A DNA stretch of 64,000 nt from the NCBI RefSeq assembly GCF_963526985.1, contig NZ_CAURPW010000008.1, forward strand, positions 44,166 to 108,165. Direction: 5' to 3'. The translations under genes were made by a program, and so were the position numbers. This DNA comes from an uncultured Campylobacter sp. (GTDB lineage: Bacteria; Campylobacterota; Campylobacteria; Campylobacterales; Campylobacteraceae). Below the pieces are notes generated by a model. It did not search any database, was not told the DNA's origin, and saw only the letters and a program-made list of their open reading frames with translations. This document shows positions 1 through 8,254 of the stretch, one piece after another. The first letter of the stretch is position 1. Each line of letters begins with the position of its first letter.

Positions 1-1
1 G

Positions 2-1018
2 TTTGACGAGTTTTGCATCTGGTATAACGGCGAAGACGCAAACAGGGACGCTAAGCGATTCGTAGATTATTTCAAAACGCAAAACCTCTACGTAACCGTA
101 GACGGCGAGCGAGAATCCATACCTAACATAAAAATAACCTTAGGCGTCAGCATGCCTCAAGACACGGTGCAGACAAACCGCCTAACTCAAGCCATGCTAG
201 CCCACCACGAGGCCGTGCAAAGGGGCGAAGCGGCGCAGTTTTATACCGAAAATAGCTACATCGAGCAGCAGTACTACCACAACCAAATCATGTCGCGCAC
301 CATCGAAAGCGCTCTATATAACGACACCGTTATCGTCGAGTGCCAGCCCATCTACGACGTATCCGGCCAAGGCGCGCGGATCAAATACTACGAAGTGCTC
401 GTGCGCCTCATCGACGAAAACGGCAAGATACGCTATCCGGGCGAATTTCTTGATATCGCAAAGAAAATTTCGCTTTATAACGACATCACCAAAAAGGTCA
501 TCGAACACGTCTTTAGGCTGGTCGAGAGATTTGAAAACGTGGGTTTTTCGATGAATCTTTCAAGTAGCGATATCACAAACGAGAGCATAAGAGAGCTCAT
601 CGAGAAAAAACTACGCGTATGCTCTAGCCCCGAGCGCGTGTATTTTGAGATATTAGAGAGCGAAGGCGTGGACGATTATAATATCGTAAATGATTTCATC
701 AATAAGGTCCGTGCCTACGACTGCAAAATCTCGATCGATGATTTTGGTAGCGGCTACTCCAACTACTACCGTATCTTGGAGCTTGATATCGACACGATCA
801 AGATCGACGGCTCGATTATCAAAAAATTACCATTTGATCAAAACGCCCGCTACTTGCTGCAAACCATCATCGACTTTGCCGCAAGACAGGGCTACAACGT
901 CGTGGCGGAGTTTGTCAGCTCAGAAGAGATCCTCGCCGAGATAAAAAAATTCGGTATCAAATACGCGCAGGGATTTTTGCTAGGCAAACCGATGCTGCCC
1001 GATAACATAAAAGAGTAA
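2..1018 (+). CDS. GGDEF/EAL domain protein, 5' end cut by window
   Basis: The reading frame is open from the first bases, so the gene begins upstream of the window. About 338 residues are visible. The first ~50 are the end of a GGDEF domain: an xFDEF motif, in which the residue before DEF is Phe rather than Gly, and ITLGVS near its end. After a linker comes an EAL domain (from about residue 100). It has YEVLVRL in place of EAL, NLSSSDI, the metal-site DDFGSGYSN, an AEFV glutamate and QGFLLGKP at the end. EAL proteins hydrolyse or bind cyclic-di-GMP at the inner face of the membrane. The GGDEF half looks catalytically degenerate. EVL substitutions in the EAL motif occur in active enzymes, so the EAL half may still be active. 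No downstream partner overlaps it. Confidence 0.85.
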   Translation, partial: FDEFCIWYNGEDANRDAKRFVDYFKTQNLYVTVDGERESIPNIKITLGVSMPQDTVQTNRLTQAMLAHHEAVQRGEAAQFYTENSYIEQQYYHNQIMSRTIESALYNDTVIVECQPIYDVSGQGARIKYYEVLVRLIDENGKIRYPGEFLDIAKKISLYNDITKKVIEHVFRLVERFENVGFSMNLSSSDITNESIRELIEKKLRVCSSPERVYFEILESEGVDDYNIVNDFINKVRAYDCKISIDDFGSGYSNYYRILELDIDTIKIDGSIIKKLPFDQNARYLLQTIIDFAARQGYNVVAEFVSSEEILAEIKKFGIKYAQGFLLGKPMLPDNIKE

Positions 1019-1080
1019 ATTTGCGTGCGGCGGCTATACTGCGTTAAATTTGACGGCGGCGCGCGCACAGGAGAATAAGT

Positions 1081-1215
1081 CTGACTAGAACGGATTTAGC
1101 CTTAGTTTGCGTACTAGCCTTTTTGTTTTATGCCAAAAGCGCAGGGATGGGCTGGTTTGTGACTATCGCGATATGTTTTTGGATTATAGGCTACTTTGCA
1201 AATGATATTTTTTAG
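1081..1215 (+). CDS. possible small membrane protein with non-ATG start
   Basis: A 44-codon frame follows an AGGAG ribosome binding site at 1069-1073. The only well-spaced start is CTG at 1081, which would be unusual; in-frame TTG and GTG codons lie further in. The product would begin LTRTDLALVCVLAFLFYA and contain two hydrophobic stretches separated by KSAGMGWF, i.e. a hairpin-like small membrane protein ending ANDIF. The charge distribution and hydrophobicity look protein-like. I do not recognise the family. Could be chance; a start-codon error or sequencing difference at CTG would also explain it. Confidence 0.35.
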   Translation: MTRTDLALVCVLAFLFYAKSAGMGWFVTIAICFWIIGYFANDIF

Positions 1216-1544
1216 GGATTTTTTAAATTTGCTTTTTAATGCTAAATTTAACGCGGTTTACGTCCGTTAAATTTAGCTCGTCCTAGTCAAATTTGTCCGC
1301 TCAAATTTGACTAATCCCGCATCCAAACCGTCAAAAATCCAAGCAAAACTATAACCAAAAACAAGCCCGCCTGAAAGTAAAAATTCTTTTTTAAATTTTC
1401 GTTTATCAGAGAGCAAAGCTCGGAAATAAAGATGTATAGCTCGCTCACGCATATCCTTTGGTCTCAAATTTTACGTCAAATTTGCCGTCCTCACCTAGTC
1501 AAATTTGAGCGAGGCGACGAAAAGCCGCTCATATTTGGCTTGGA

Positions 1545-2090
1545 TTATAAATTTGAGCTTGGCTCGTCTTTAAATTTCCTTCTAACAAAAACGGCGCAAA
1601 CCCCAAACGAAACCGCCGTCAAAGCGTAAAATATATAGCTAAAAATAGGATTTGCGCGCATTTCGCCCTCTTTTAGCTTTTTTACCGAAACGGCGTTTCT
1701 AAACATATCAAACATCGCGATGCGCCAGCCGTAGTATTTGATCTGCGCCCTGCCTTCGCCCACTAAACTCTGGGCGGCGGCCTGGACGTCGGCTGAGTTA
1801 AATTTAAAATAAAGCGGCAAGCCCCAGCCCGTGTCTTCGTTTCGATACGGCATCACCTTCGTGCCGTTAATCTCGCGCGTGTAGATAAAATACACGTCGC
1901 GCGTCGGACCGTCGGCGGGATTTTGCGCGTCGATAAAGCCGTCTTTGTCCATGCGTTTAACCTCGCCGCCCGTAATGATCGCCTCGTCGTAGTGCGGAAA
2001 AGCGTAGTTTATCGCCGCAAACGCCGTAACGTGCAGGGTAATCAAGAAGCCAAAGATAAAATTTCGGAGATATTTTTTAAATTTTTGCAT
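1545..2090 (-). CDS. DUF1523 family membrane-anchored protein
   Basis: 181 residues. There is an N-terminal membrane segment (about residues 8-30), a ~100-residue extracytoplasmic part with VYFIYTREINGTKVMPYRN, EDTGWGLPLYFKFNSAD and KYYGWRIAMFDMFRNAVSV, then a second membrane segment (about 150-170) and a basic tail. The GWGLPLYFKFNSADVQA block is what I associate with the DUF1523 family, whose function is unknown. The start is chosen at ATG 2090, 5 bases after an AAAGGA site. That site lies in the loop and arm of a 7-bp hairpin (2092-2109), so translation may be modulated. It follows norB on the same strand, but a strong hairpin separates them. Confidence 0.75.
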   Translation of the reverse strand: MQKFKKYLRNFIFGFLITLHVTAFAAINYAFPHYDEAIITGGEVKRMDKDGFIDAQNPADGPTRDVYFIYTREINGTKVMPYRNEDTGWGLPLYFKFNSADVQAAAQSLVGEGRAQIKYYGWRIAMFDMFRNAVSVKKLKEGEMRANPIFSYIFYALTAVSFGVCAVFVRRKFKDEPSSNL

Positions 2091-2091
2091 T

Positions 2092-2109
2092 TTCGTCCTT
2101 TGGGACGAA
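2092..2109 (-). promoter_or_regulatory. hairpin over the ribosome binding site of the DUF1523 gene
   Basis: On the minus strand, TTCGTCC and GGACGAA form a perfect 7-bp stem with a CAAA loop. The Shine-Dalgarno AAAGGA is divided between the loop and the 3' arm, and the ATG follows two bases after the stem. It may restrain initiation; no proof of function. Confidence 0.4.
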
Positions 2110-2136
2110 TTTTACAAGATAGAAGTTTAGAAGAAG

Positions 2137-2161
2137 CTAAGCCCCTAAAATAGGGGCTTAG
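2137..2161 (-). terminator. hairpin terminator after norB
   Basis: CTAAGCCCCT and AGGGGCTTAG form a perfect 10-bp GC-rich stem with a 5-base loop, six bases after the norB stop codon. The downstream T content on the minus strand is weak, so it may be a partial or Rho-assisted terminator separating norB from the DUF1523 gene. Confidence 0.65.
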
Positions 2162-2166
2162 AGGGA

Positions 2167-4413
2167 TTAGGCTTTGGCCTTGCAGCCGCAGCTTCCCGCG
2201 ATAAATTTAAGAATCTGGATAAAGAAGCAAATGCCGCCGATGATGAAGATCGTATCGCCGATCATCCTTAGCCAGCGTAAATTTTGCAAGTGATCCATCT
2301 GCAAAAACTCCGCGCTTCTAGCGTACCACATGCCCACGTCTATCGCGGCGACGGCTTGATAAAGACCGATCGGAAGCAGCGACGCTAAAATCATTAGCAT
2401 TAGTCCCGCATTTAGCGACCAAAAGCCCACTTTCATCAGCTTGTCGTTAAATTCTTGCCCTTTGAAAAGGTAAAGCGCCACGAGCCAAACAAAACCTAGC
2501 GCCAAAAATCCGTAAACGCCAAATAGCGCCGCGTGTCCGTGCACCGAAGTGGTGTTTAGACCCTGGATGTAGAACAAAAATAGCGGCGGGTTGATAAGGA
2601 AACCAAACACGCCAGCACCCAGCATATTCCAAAACGCCACCGCGATAAAGCAGTAAAGCGGCCACTTGAGATTTTTTGCCCAGCTTTGCGCGAACTGAAG
2701 CGAATACTGATGAAAGGCCTCTGCCCCAAGAAGCACCAAAGGCACGACCTCAAGCGCGGAAAAGCTAGCGCCCACCGCCATGATCGGAGTAGTGGTTCCA
2801 GCAAAATAAAGGTGGTGGAAGGTACCAGGAATGCCGCCCATTAAGAATAAGCTAGCGCTTGCTAGGGTTGAGTAAGTCGCAAATTTTTTACCGACTAGAC
2901 CCAAAGAGGCAAACACGAACGCAAGCGACGCGGTCGCAAACACCTCGAAAAAGCCCTCGACCCAAAGGTGAACGACCCACCAGCGCCAGTATTCCATCAC
3001 CGGTAGCGGGCTTCTTTGTCCGTAAAATAGCCCCGCGCCGTAGAAAAGTCCCACCGCGATAGCAGAAGCCGTAAAGATAGCTAGCAGGTTTTTATCGCCG
3101 TCAGCCTTAAATCCGCCGACGAATCCGCGAAGTACGAGCGCCATCCAGATAACAAGACCGACAAACAAAATAAGCTGCCAAACCCTGCCAAGCTCGATAT
3201 ACTCGTATCCTTGGTGTCCAAGCCAAAAGCTAGTAGACGTTTCCATCTTGCCCGCTATCGCCATGTACTCGCCGATAAAGCTACCCACGACTAGGAAAAG
3301 CAGCGCGTAGAAAAGCAAATCAACGCCTAGTTTTTGAAATTTAGGATCCTTGCCGCCGTTGATGATAGGCGCTAGGAAAAGTCCGGCCGCTAAAAAGCCC
3401 GTCGCGATCCAGAAAATGCTCGCTTGGATATGCCAAGTGCGCGCCAAAGAGTACGGGATGTGCTCGGATAAATTTATACCGTAAAACTCCTGTCCCTCGA
3501 CCGTATAGTGCGCCACGAAGCCGCCTATCATGATCTGGAAAACAAATAGCGCGAGCGCTACGAAAAGGTATTTGCCAAGCGCCTTTTGAGACGGAGTCAA
3601 ATTTAGCCTTGAAAGTGGATCGGCGTCGATAGGAGCGAGTTTCTCGTGGTCTTTTTCGCCGTAGAAATTTGAAAACCAAACCAGTAAGCCCACACCCGCG
3701 ACCAAAATCGTAACGCTAATAATCGTCCAAAATACGTTTTCTTTCGTCGGAACGTTGTCGATTAGCGGCTCGTGCGGCCAGTTGTTGGTGTACGTAGCCT
3801 CGCTGTTTGGGCGATTCGTCGCCGTGGCCCAGGTCGCCCAAAAGAAGAAATCGTTTAACTGCTCGCGGTTTTCTTCTTTAGCTAGCGTGTTGTTTTTCAT
3901 CGCGTAGTTTTCGCGCAATTTTTGGTATTTCGGATCGTTACCGAAAAGCCCGTTATACTCGTCACGCACTACCTTTGCCGCCGCGATCCTCTCGTCGCTG
4001 ATCGTTATAACGCCGTTTTTTAGCGTATTCGTGCGGTATTCGCTCTTGGTTAGAGCCTTGATGTTGGCTTGTTGCTCGGCGTTTAGAGCGTCAAATTTGG
4101 CTCCGTAAAGCTGATTTGCCTTGATATCCATAAACGCGACTAGCTCTTTATGCAGCCAATCAGCCGTCCAGTCAGGCGCCTGATACGCTCCGTGTCCCCA
4201 CACCGAGCCGACCTGCATACCGCCGATGCTCTGCCAGGCCTCTTGACCTTTATAAATTTGCTCTTGCTCGACTATTATTTTGCCGTTTTTATCGGCGAAA
4301 CTCACCACCGGCGGCGCTTCGCGGTAAACCTCTACGCCGTAATAGCCGAGTATCCCGAAGGCAATAGTAACGACAGCTACTAGCGCCCACCAATACTTCT
4401 TGTATTCACGCAT
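2167..4413 (-). CDS. norB: quinol-dependent nitric oxide reductase (qNOR)
   Basis: 748 residues, the size of the single-subunit quinol NO reductases (NorB/NorZ). These reduce two NO to N2O at the inner membrane using quinol. The N-terminal extension (about 30-230) carries WQSIGGMQVGSVWGHGAY and APDWTADWLHKE, typical of the fused cytochrome-c-like domain of qNOR without a CXXCH haem site. The catalytic haem-copper-oxidase-like part follows: HIQASIFWIATGF, WWVVHLWVEGFFEVF, GTFHHLYFAGTT and SVHGHAALFGVYG supply the conserved histidines and glutamates of the haem b / b3 / FeB centre. About 14 membrane helices can be traced. Start at ATG 4413 with AAGGAGAAAAGT upstream. The divergent upstream region holds CRP/FNR-like and other palindromes, fitting NO- or oxygen-responsive control. 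Confidence 0.95.
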   Translation of the reverse strand: MREYKKYWWALVAVVTIAFGILGYYGVEVYREAPPVVSFADKNGKIIVEQEQIYKGQEAWQSIGGMQVGSVWGHGAYQAPDWTADWLHKELVAFMDIKANQLYGAKFDALNAEQQANIKALTKSEYRTNTLKNGVITISDERIAAAKVVRDEYNGLFGNDPKYQKLRENYAMKNNTLAKEENREQLNDFFFWATWATATNRPNSEATYTNNWPHEPLIDNVPTKENVFWTIISVTILVAGVGLLVWFSNFYGEKDHEKLAPIDADPLSRLNLTPSQKALGKYLFVALALFVFQIMIGGFVAHYTVEGQEFYGINLSEHIPYSLARTWHIQASIFWIATGFLAAGLFLAPIINGGKDPKFQKLGVDLLFYALLFLVVGSFIGEYMAIAGKMETSTSFWLGHQGYEYIELGRVWQLILFVGLVIWMALVLRGFVGGFKADGDKNLLAIFTASAIAVGLFYGAGLFYGQRSPLPVMEYWRWWVVHLWVEGFFEVFATASLAFVFASLGLVGKKFATYSTLASASLFLMGGIPGTFHHLYFAGTTTPIMAVGASFSALEVVPLVLLGAEAFHQYSLQFAQSWAKNLKWPLYCFIAVAFWNMLGAGVFGFLINPPLFLFYIQGLNTTSVHGHAALFGVYGFLALGFVWLVALYLFKGQEFNDKLMKVGFWSLNAGLMLMILASLLPIGLYQAVAAIDVGMWYARSAEFLQMDHLQNLRWLRMIGDTIFIIGGICFFIQILKFIAGSCGCKAKA

Positions 4414-4476
4414 ACTTTTCTCCTTTGTGATGTGAAAATTCGGGCGATAGTTTATCCAAAACGCGAATTTAATCGA

Positions 4477-4490
4477 ATGATTTGCGTCAA
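4477..4490. promoter_or_regulatory. CRP/FNR-family-like operator upstream of norB
   Basis: ATGAT-TTGC-GTCAA matches the generic CRP/FNR consensus TTGAT-N4-ATCAA at 8 of 10 positions. It lies 64 bases upstream of the norB start and 79 bases upstream of the divergent gene. In Campylobacter, NO defence is controlled by NssR, a CRP-family protein, so this is a reasonable candidate; the match is by eye only. Confidence 0.4.
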
Positions 4491-4493
4491 TAA

Positions 4494-4531
4494 AAGGATA
4501 AAATCTGTCCTTAAAATATTGCTTATTTTAA
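4494..4531. promoter_or_regulatory. overlapping palindromes in the norB divergent promoter region
   Basis: AAGGATA-N5-TGTCCTT (4494-4512, 6 of 7 pairs) runs into TTAAAATA-N5-TATTTTAA (4511-4531, perfect 8-bp arms). A TATAAT-like -10 box for the rightward gene sits at 4537-4542, only six bases further. The arrangement suggests a repressor or activator site for one or both divergent genes. Confidence 0.4.
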
Positions 4532-4568
4532 AAATGTATAATTACGAAAATATATTTTGGGAGATTTT

Positions 4569-5093
4569 ATGCTTAAATTCGAGATTATTTATAAATTTTG
4601 CCTAGTTTGCGCGCTGATTTTGGGGCTTAGTTTGCTCGCGTTTTCGGGGCTAAATTTTGCGCTGGGAGAGTACGGCGAGTTTTGGATGGGCGCGCATAAA
4701 TTTGCTGGCTTTTTGGTCGTTTTGGCTGCGCTTTTGCACGTGATAAATCGCAAGAAAAAGCTCGTTAAGCTCGCAAACGAATTTACGGACGTCGTAACTC
4801 GCCGCAAAAATCCTAGCATGTGCAACATGGACCGCATCATCGCCTCGCTCGAGCCCTACACGATTTCTCAAATCTCGCAAAAGCTGGGCTTTGACGAGGC
4901 TGAGTTTTGCCAAACTTTACGCAAAAACGGCGTCAAATTTAGCGGCGCAGATCAAACCCTGCGCCAAATCGCTTCTTTAAACGACGAAAAGATATTTTTC
5001 GTGCTGGTTCTCATCGTCGAGGCGAAATTCGGCAAGAGATTTTGCGGCGAGCTTAAATTTAAAGGCGGCGGAAAATTTAGAAAAACGGCATAA
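4569..5093 (+). CDS. membrane protein with DUF4405-like two-helix haem-binding-type domain
   Basis: 174 residues from ATG 4569, which has a GGGAGA site upstream; a TTG at 4557 is in frame but lies over the ribosome binding site. Two hydrophobic helices (about 7-30 and 43-62) carry the pattern H-K-x-x-G ... H-V-x-N, as in DUF4405 / cytochrome b561-like membrane domains that bind haem. The cytoplasmic C-terminal half (about 85-174) has no domain I recognise, although YTISQISQKLGFDEAEF resembles a winged-helix-like segment. It is divergent from norB and could share its regulation, which would fit a redox role. Confidence 0.6.
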   Translation: MLKFEIIYKFCLVCALILGLSLLAFSGLNFALGEYGEFWMGAHKFAGFLVVLAALLHVINRKKKLVKLANEFTDVVTRRKNPSMCNMDRIIASLEPYTISQISQKLGFDEAEFCQTLRKNGVKFSGADQTLRQIASLNDEKIFFVLVLIVEAKFGKRFCGELKFKGGGKFRKTA

Positions 5094-5100
5094 ATCAAAA

Positions 5101-5334
5101 CTACCGCGCGCCATTGATGCGGGCCGATATTTGCCCAAAGCCGCAGATAAAACTCTGCGCGCTCCAGCGCCTAAACGCGCAGTCGTAGCAGCTCCTCTCG
5201 CCGCCGAAGCTCGTCTCCTCTTCGTCGTTATCTAGCTTAAATTTAGCGCAGTTTTGCGCGGTTTCACGCGCTTTTTCGTAGTTAAATTTACCAAATCTAA
5301 ACTCGCCCTTTTCGTTAAAATTTAAGCTCATCAA
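5101..5334 (-). CDS. small cysteine-containing hypothetical protein
   Basis: 77 residues, overlapping the end of the upstream IDDTD-motif gene by four bases (ATGA-type coupling), so probably co-translated with it. The sequence has NFNEKGEFRFGKFNYEKA, an acidic stretch NDEEETSFGGE, and RSCYDCAFRRW followed by a further Cys in FICGFG. The CxxC plus extra cysteines suggest a metal-binding knuckle. I do not recognise the family. Confidence 0.65.
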   Translation of the reverse strand: MMSLNFNEKGEFRFGKFNYEKARETAQNCAKFKLDNDEEETSFGGERSCYDCAFRRWSAQSFICGFGQISARINGAR

Positions 5335-6059
5335 AAATCCCGAAGCTCTTTTACGCTTAAATTTCTAAATCCGCCGCCCGATTCTTTTTTGACGAGTAGA
5401 GTCACCTTAAAATCCAAGAATACGGGCTTTAGCGCGCCGATTAAATTTACGCGCTCATCGGGCAAGAGAGGTTTAAAATTCTCATCCGCGACCGCCTCGA
5501 TAAAATTTAAATCCAAAAGCTCGCGTACGCTCAAATTTGACTTTTCTAACTCAAATTTGCCTCTGATTTTTCCGTCGCTTCCGCTAAGCCTAAGCCCTAT
5601 GCCAGCAAGCGCGCCGATGACGCCGCGAGCACCGCTTTTTAGCTCTTTTAAAAAGACGTTTTGCAAGGCGGCCTCCTCAAACGCCTGCTGCGGATTTAAA
5701 AATATCTCCTTTGCGCTCTTGCCGAAATTTATCAGCCCTTGCGTATTTGCGATATCTTTTTCAAAGGCCGCCGCGATGCCGGGCTCGGCGCTAGGCGCGC
5801 ATTTGCGCCCTAGCAGTTCAATGGTAAAATTTAGCGCGCTCTGCTTTTGCGCCTCGTCTAGCGCAGCTTCTAGGCACATGCAACTGTTGTGCGAGGTGTA
5901 GTTGATGCGCGGATCTAGCAAAAGCTGATGGCGCGTGACGAAAGAAACGGGCGCGAAAGAGCCGATAAATGCGGCTATGTCTTCGGCGAGCAGTCCCGTA
6001 GAAATCTCGCCGCCAAGTTCGTCCGTATCGTCGATGCAAAGCAGAAATTTAAATTTCAT
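5331..6059 (-). CDS. IDDTD-motif protein related to archaeal TiaS
   Basis: 242 residues. The N-terminus reads KFLLCIDDTDELGGEISTG, closely matching the signature IDDTDS-x-x-GG at the start of the archaeal tRNA-Ile2 agmatinylcytidine synthetase TiaS. HNSCMCLEA and IGALAGIGLRLSGSDGKIRG are other conserved-looking blocks, the latter resembling the substrate-binding part of the TiaS fold. It is much shorter than TiaS (about 400 residues) and lacks its zinc ribbon and OB domains. Bacteria normally modify tRNA-Ile2 with TilS, so a different substrate is likely. Start ATG 6059 follows an AAGGAAGC site. It is coupled to the small Cys protein downstream. Confidence 0.6.
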   Translation of the reverse strand: MKFKFLLCIDDTDELGGEISTGLLAEDIAAFIGSFAPVSFVTRHQLLLDPRINYTSHNSCMCLEAALDEAQKQSALNFTIELLGRKCAPSAEPGIAAAFEKDIANTQGLINFGKSAKEIFLNPQQAFEEAALQNVFLKELKSGARGVIGALAGIGLRLSGSDGKIRGKFELEKSNLSVRELLDLNFIEAVADENFKPLLPDERVNLIGALKPVFLDFKVTLLVKKESGGGFRNLSVKELRDF

Positions 6060-6196
6060 TTTAGCTTCCTTAATATTTAAGTCGAATTTAACTATTCGTA
6101 AAATAAAATTATATTTTTATATTTTAGTAATATTAGACGCTATAAAAACGTATTTTATAAAGTATAAAATAAAAACTTGATTTTTAAGGAGTTATC

Positions 6197-8248
6197 GTGA
6201 GAAAAATCGGTCTGATCGCGTGTTGCGCCGCGGCGGCGCTGCACGGCGAGGTTTTTACGCTGGGTAAGGTCGAAGTCACGCAAAACGTAGGCGGCTTGCA
6301 AAAAAGCGACGCGAACGTAGTCGTAATCAATGAAAAGCAGATGCAAAAAGATAACATCAAACGCCTTTCACAGGTTGCTTACAGCACGCCGGGCGTCTAT
6401 GTGGATAAAAAAGGCCCGCGCGCCGAGCAAAATTTCTACGTTCGCGGCTTTGATGCGCGCAGAACTCCGCTTTTTATCGACGGCATTCCCGTTTACGTGC
6501 CTTATGACGGCAACGCCGATTTCGGGCGATTTACGACCTTTGATCTAAGCCGCATAGATATCTCAAAGGGCTCAAGCTCGGTGCTTTACGGCCCAAACAC
6601 GATGGGCGGCGCGATAAATTTAATCACCAAAAAGCCTAGCAAAGAGTTTGAGGGCAGCCTAGGCTACGGCTTTGAGACGGGCAAAAACGCAAAAACCTAC
6701 GGCAATAACGTCGATTTTAGCATCGGCACAAAGCAAGAGCTATTTTACGCGCAAGCAAGCGGCAGCTACATGGAGGACGCGGGTCAGCAGCTATCTCGTA
6801 AATTTGATCAAAAAATAACCGGCAATGAGGACGGCGGCAGGCGCGACAACTCCGTGCAACGCGATAAGAAATTTAATATAAAATTCGGCTTTACGCCAAA
6901 CGAAACCGACGAATACGCCGTAGCGTACGTAAATCAAAAAGGCGAGAAAGAGCAGCCTATGTATACCGGCAGATACGCGGCTTTCTCTCAAAAAGACCGC
7001 TTGTGGGAGTGGCCGCAGTGGGATAGACAGAGTATTTACTTCTTGTCGCATACGGAATTCGCAAATAGCCTTTATATAAACACCAAAGCCTTTGCGGACG
7101 AATTTAAAAACGAGATGTATGATATCAGCGCCCTGGAAGATAGCAAATATAAAGATACGGCGTATGGATTTAGCTTAGAGACGGGCGGAAATATAGGCGA
7201 TAAAGATACGCTTAAATTTGCCGCAAACTACAAACGCGACAAACACTCGGGATATAGGGTTCATTATACGGGGATGTTTGGCACCGAACCGACCGTTACC
7301 TTTGTAGATAAGACTTATAGCTTTGCTCTTGAAAACACTTACAAATTTAGCGATTTTACTAGATTGATTTTAGGCGTTAGCTACGACGTTAGAGACGCCG
7401 TAAAAGCCGAGGACTATATCCAATTCCGCGGTGGCGGCGGTGGCGGCGGCGGCGGAGGCGGTCGCAACAACCCGGCCAACTATAAGCTTACTTCGTTTGA
7501 CGTAGACAAAAAACACGCCTTTAACTACCAAGCCGCTATCAAGCACAGCTTTGACGGCGAGGACGAGCTAAGCCTAAGCTTTGCGAAAAAGACCTATTTT
7601 GCCAGCATGAAAGATAGATATAGCGAAAAATTCGGTAGATTTTTCGCAAATCCGTATCTGAAACCGGAAATAGCAAACCACTATGAGGTCGGCTACCAAA
7701 GAAATTTCGGCGAGGCTTTGAGATTAGAGACGGCGGTATTTTACTCAAGAGTTAAAGACGCTATCGGCTCTACCAGCGTTACGAAATTCGGGCAAACCAG
7801 GGACATGGCCGTAAACGTCGATAGAGCTTATTACAAGGGATTTGAGATTGGAGCGAGCTACTTTGCTACGCGCGATTTAGAGCTAGGCGGCAACTATACC
7901 TATATGAGCGCAAAATACAAAGAAAACGGCAAAGACGCCTTAGTTTACGATTTGCCGAAGCATAAAGGATTTTTATACGTAGATTATAAAATTTTACCGA
8001 AATTTAGCGTCTACGCTTCTCAAGAGCTAAGCTCAAGCTTATGGTCTAGGGTGCCTACCAGAGCCGGTCACGTAGATCATAAAACCGCGGGCTTTGGCGT
8101 AACTAATCTTAAATTTACCTACAAGCCGACCGAAGCTTTAAGCTTTGAAGCGGGCGTGTCGAATTTATTTGACAAAAACTACGAGTACAGAGAGGGCTTT
8201 CCTGAGGAAGGAAGAATTTTCTTTACAAACGTAAGATATAAATTCTAA
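6197..8248 (+). CDS. TonB-dependent outer-membrane receptor
   Basis: 683 residues. Signal peptide about 1-17 (KIGLIACCAAAALHGEV), a TonB-box-like TLGKVEVTQ, a plug domain (about 40-150, with NFYVRGFDARRTPLFIDGIP and SSSVLYGPNTMGGAINLIT), then a beta barrel ending in the aromatic VRYKF motif. It imports a metal chelate or similar ligand across the outer membrane with energy from TonB. An unbroken run of 11 glycines (about residues 412-422, DNA 7430-7462) lies in a predicted extracellular loop. The next four genes are an ABC importer and a methyltransferase, making this the operon's first gene. Substrate (iron-siderophore, haem, nickel or cobalamin-type) cannot be decided here. Confidence 0.93.
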   Translation: MRKIGLIACCAAAALHGEVFTLGKVEVTQNVGGLQKSDANVVVINEKQMQKDNIKRLSQVAYSTPGVYVDKKGPRAEQNFYVRGFDARRTPLFIDGIPVYVPYDGNADFGRFTTFDLSRIDISKGSSSVLYGPNTMGGAINLITKKPSKEFEGSLGYGFETGKNAKTYGNNVDFSIGTKQELFYAQASGSYMEDAGQQLSRKFDQKITGNEDGGRRDNSVQRDKKFNIKFGFTPNETDEYAVAYVNQKGEKEQPMYTGRYAAFSQKDRLWEWPQWDRQSIYFLSHTEFANSLYINTKAFADEFKNEMYDISALEDSKYKDTAYGFSLETGGNIGDKDTLKFAANYKRDKHSGYRVHYTGMFGTEPTVTFVDKTYSFALENTYKFSDFTRLILGVSYDVRDAVKAEDYIQFRGGGGGGGGGGGRNNPANYKLTSFDVDKKHAFNYQAAIKHSFDGEDELSLSFAKKTYFASMKDRYSEKFGRFFANPYLKPEIANHYEVGYQRNFGEALRLETAVFYSRVKDAIGSTSVTKFGQTRDMAVNVDRAYYKGFEIGASYFATRDLELGGNYTYMSAKYKENGKDALVYDLPKHKGFLYVDYKILPKFSVYASQELSSSLWSRVPTRAGHVDHKTAGFGVTNLKFTYKPTEALSFEAGVSNLFDKNYEYREGFPEEGRIFFTNVRYKF

Positions 8249-8254
8249 ATCACT

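Noticed and set aside
1273..1467. 64-codon minus-strand frame with a hydrophobic stretch
   Set aside because: No properly spaced ribosome binding site, and the end consists of the common CAAATTTGA-type spacer words. Possible small protein, but too weak to list.
7430..7462. Gly tract as an on/off phase-variable switch
   Set aside because: The tract is made of GGN triplets with interruptions, not a homopolymer, so slippage would change length in frame rather than switch the gene off.
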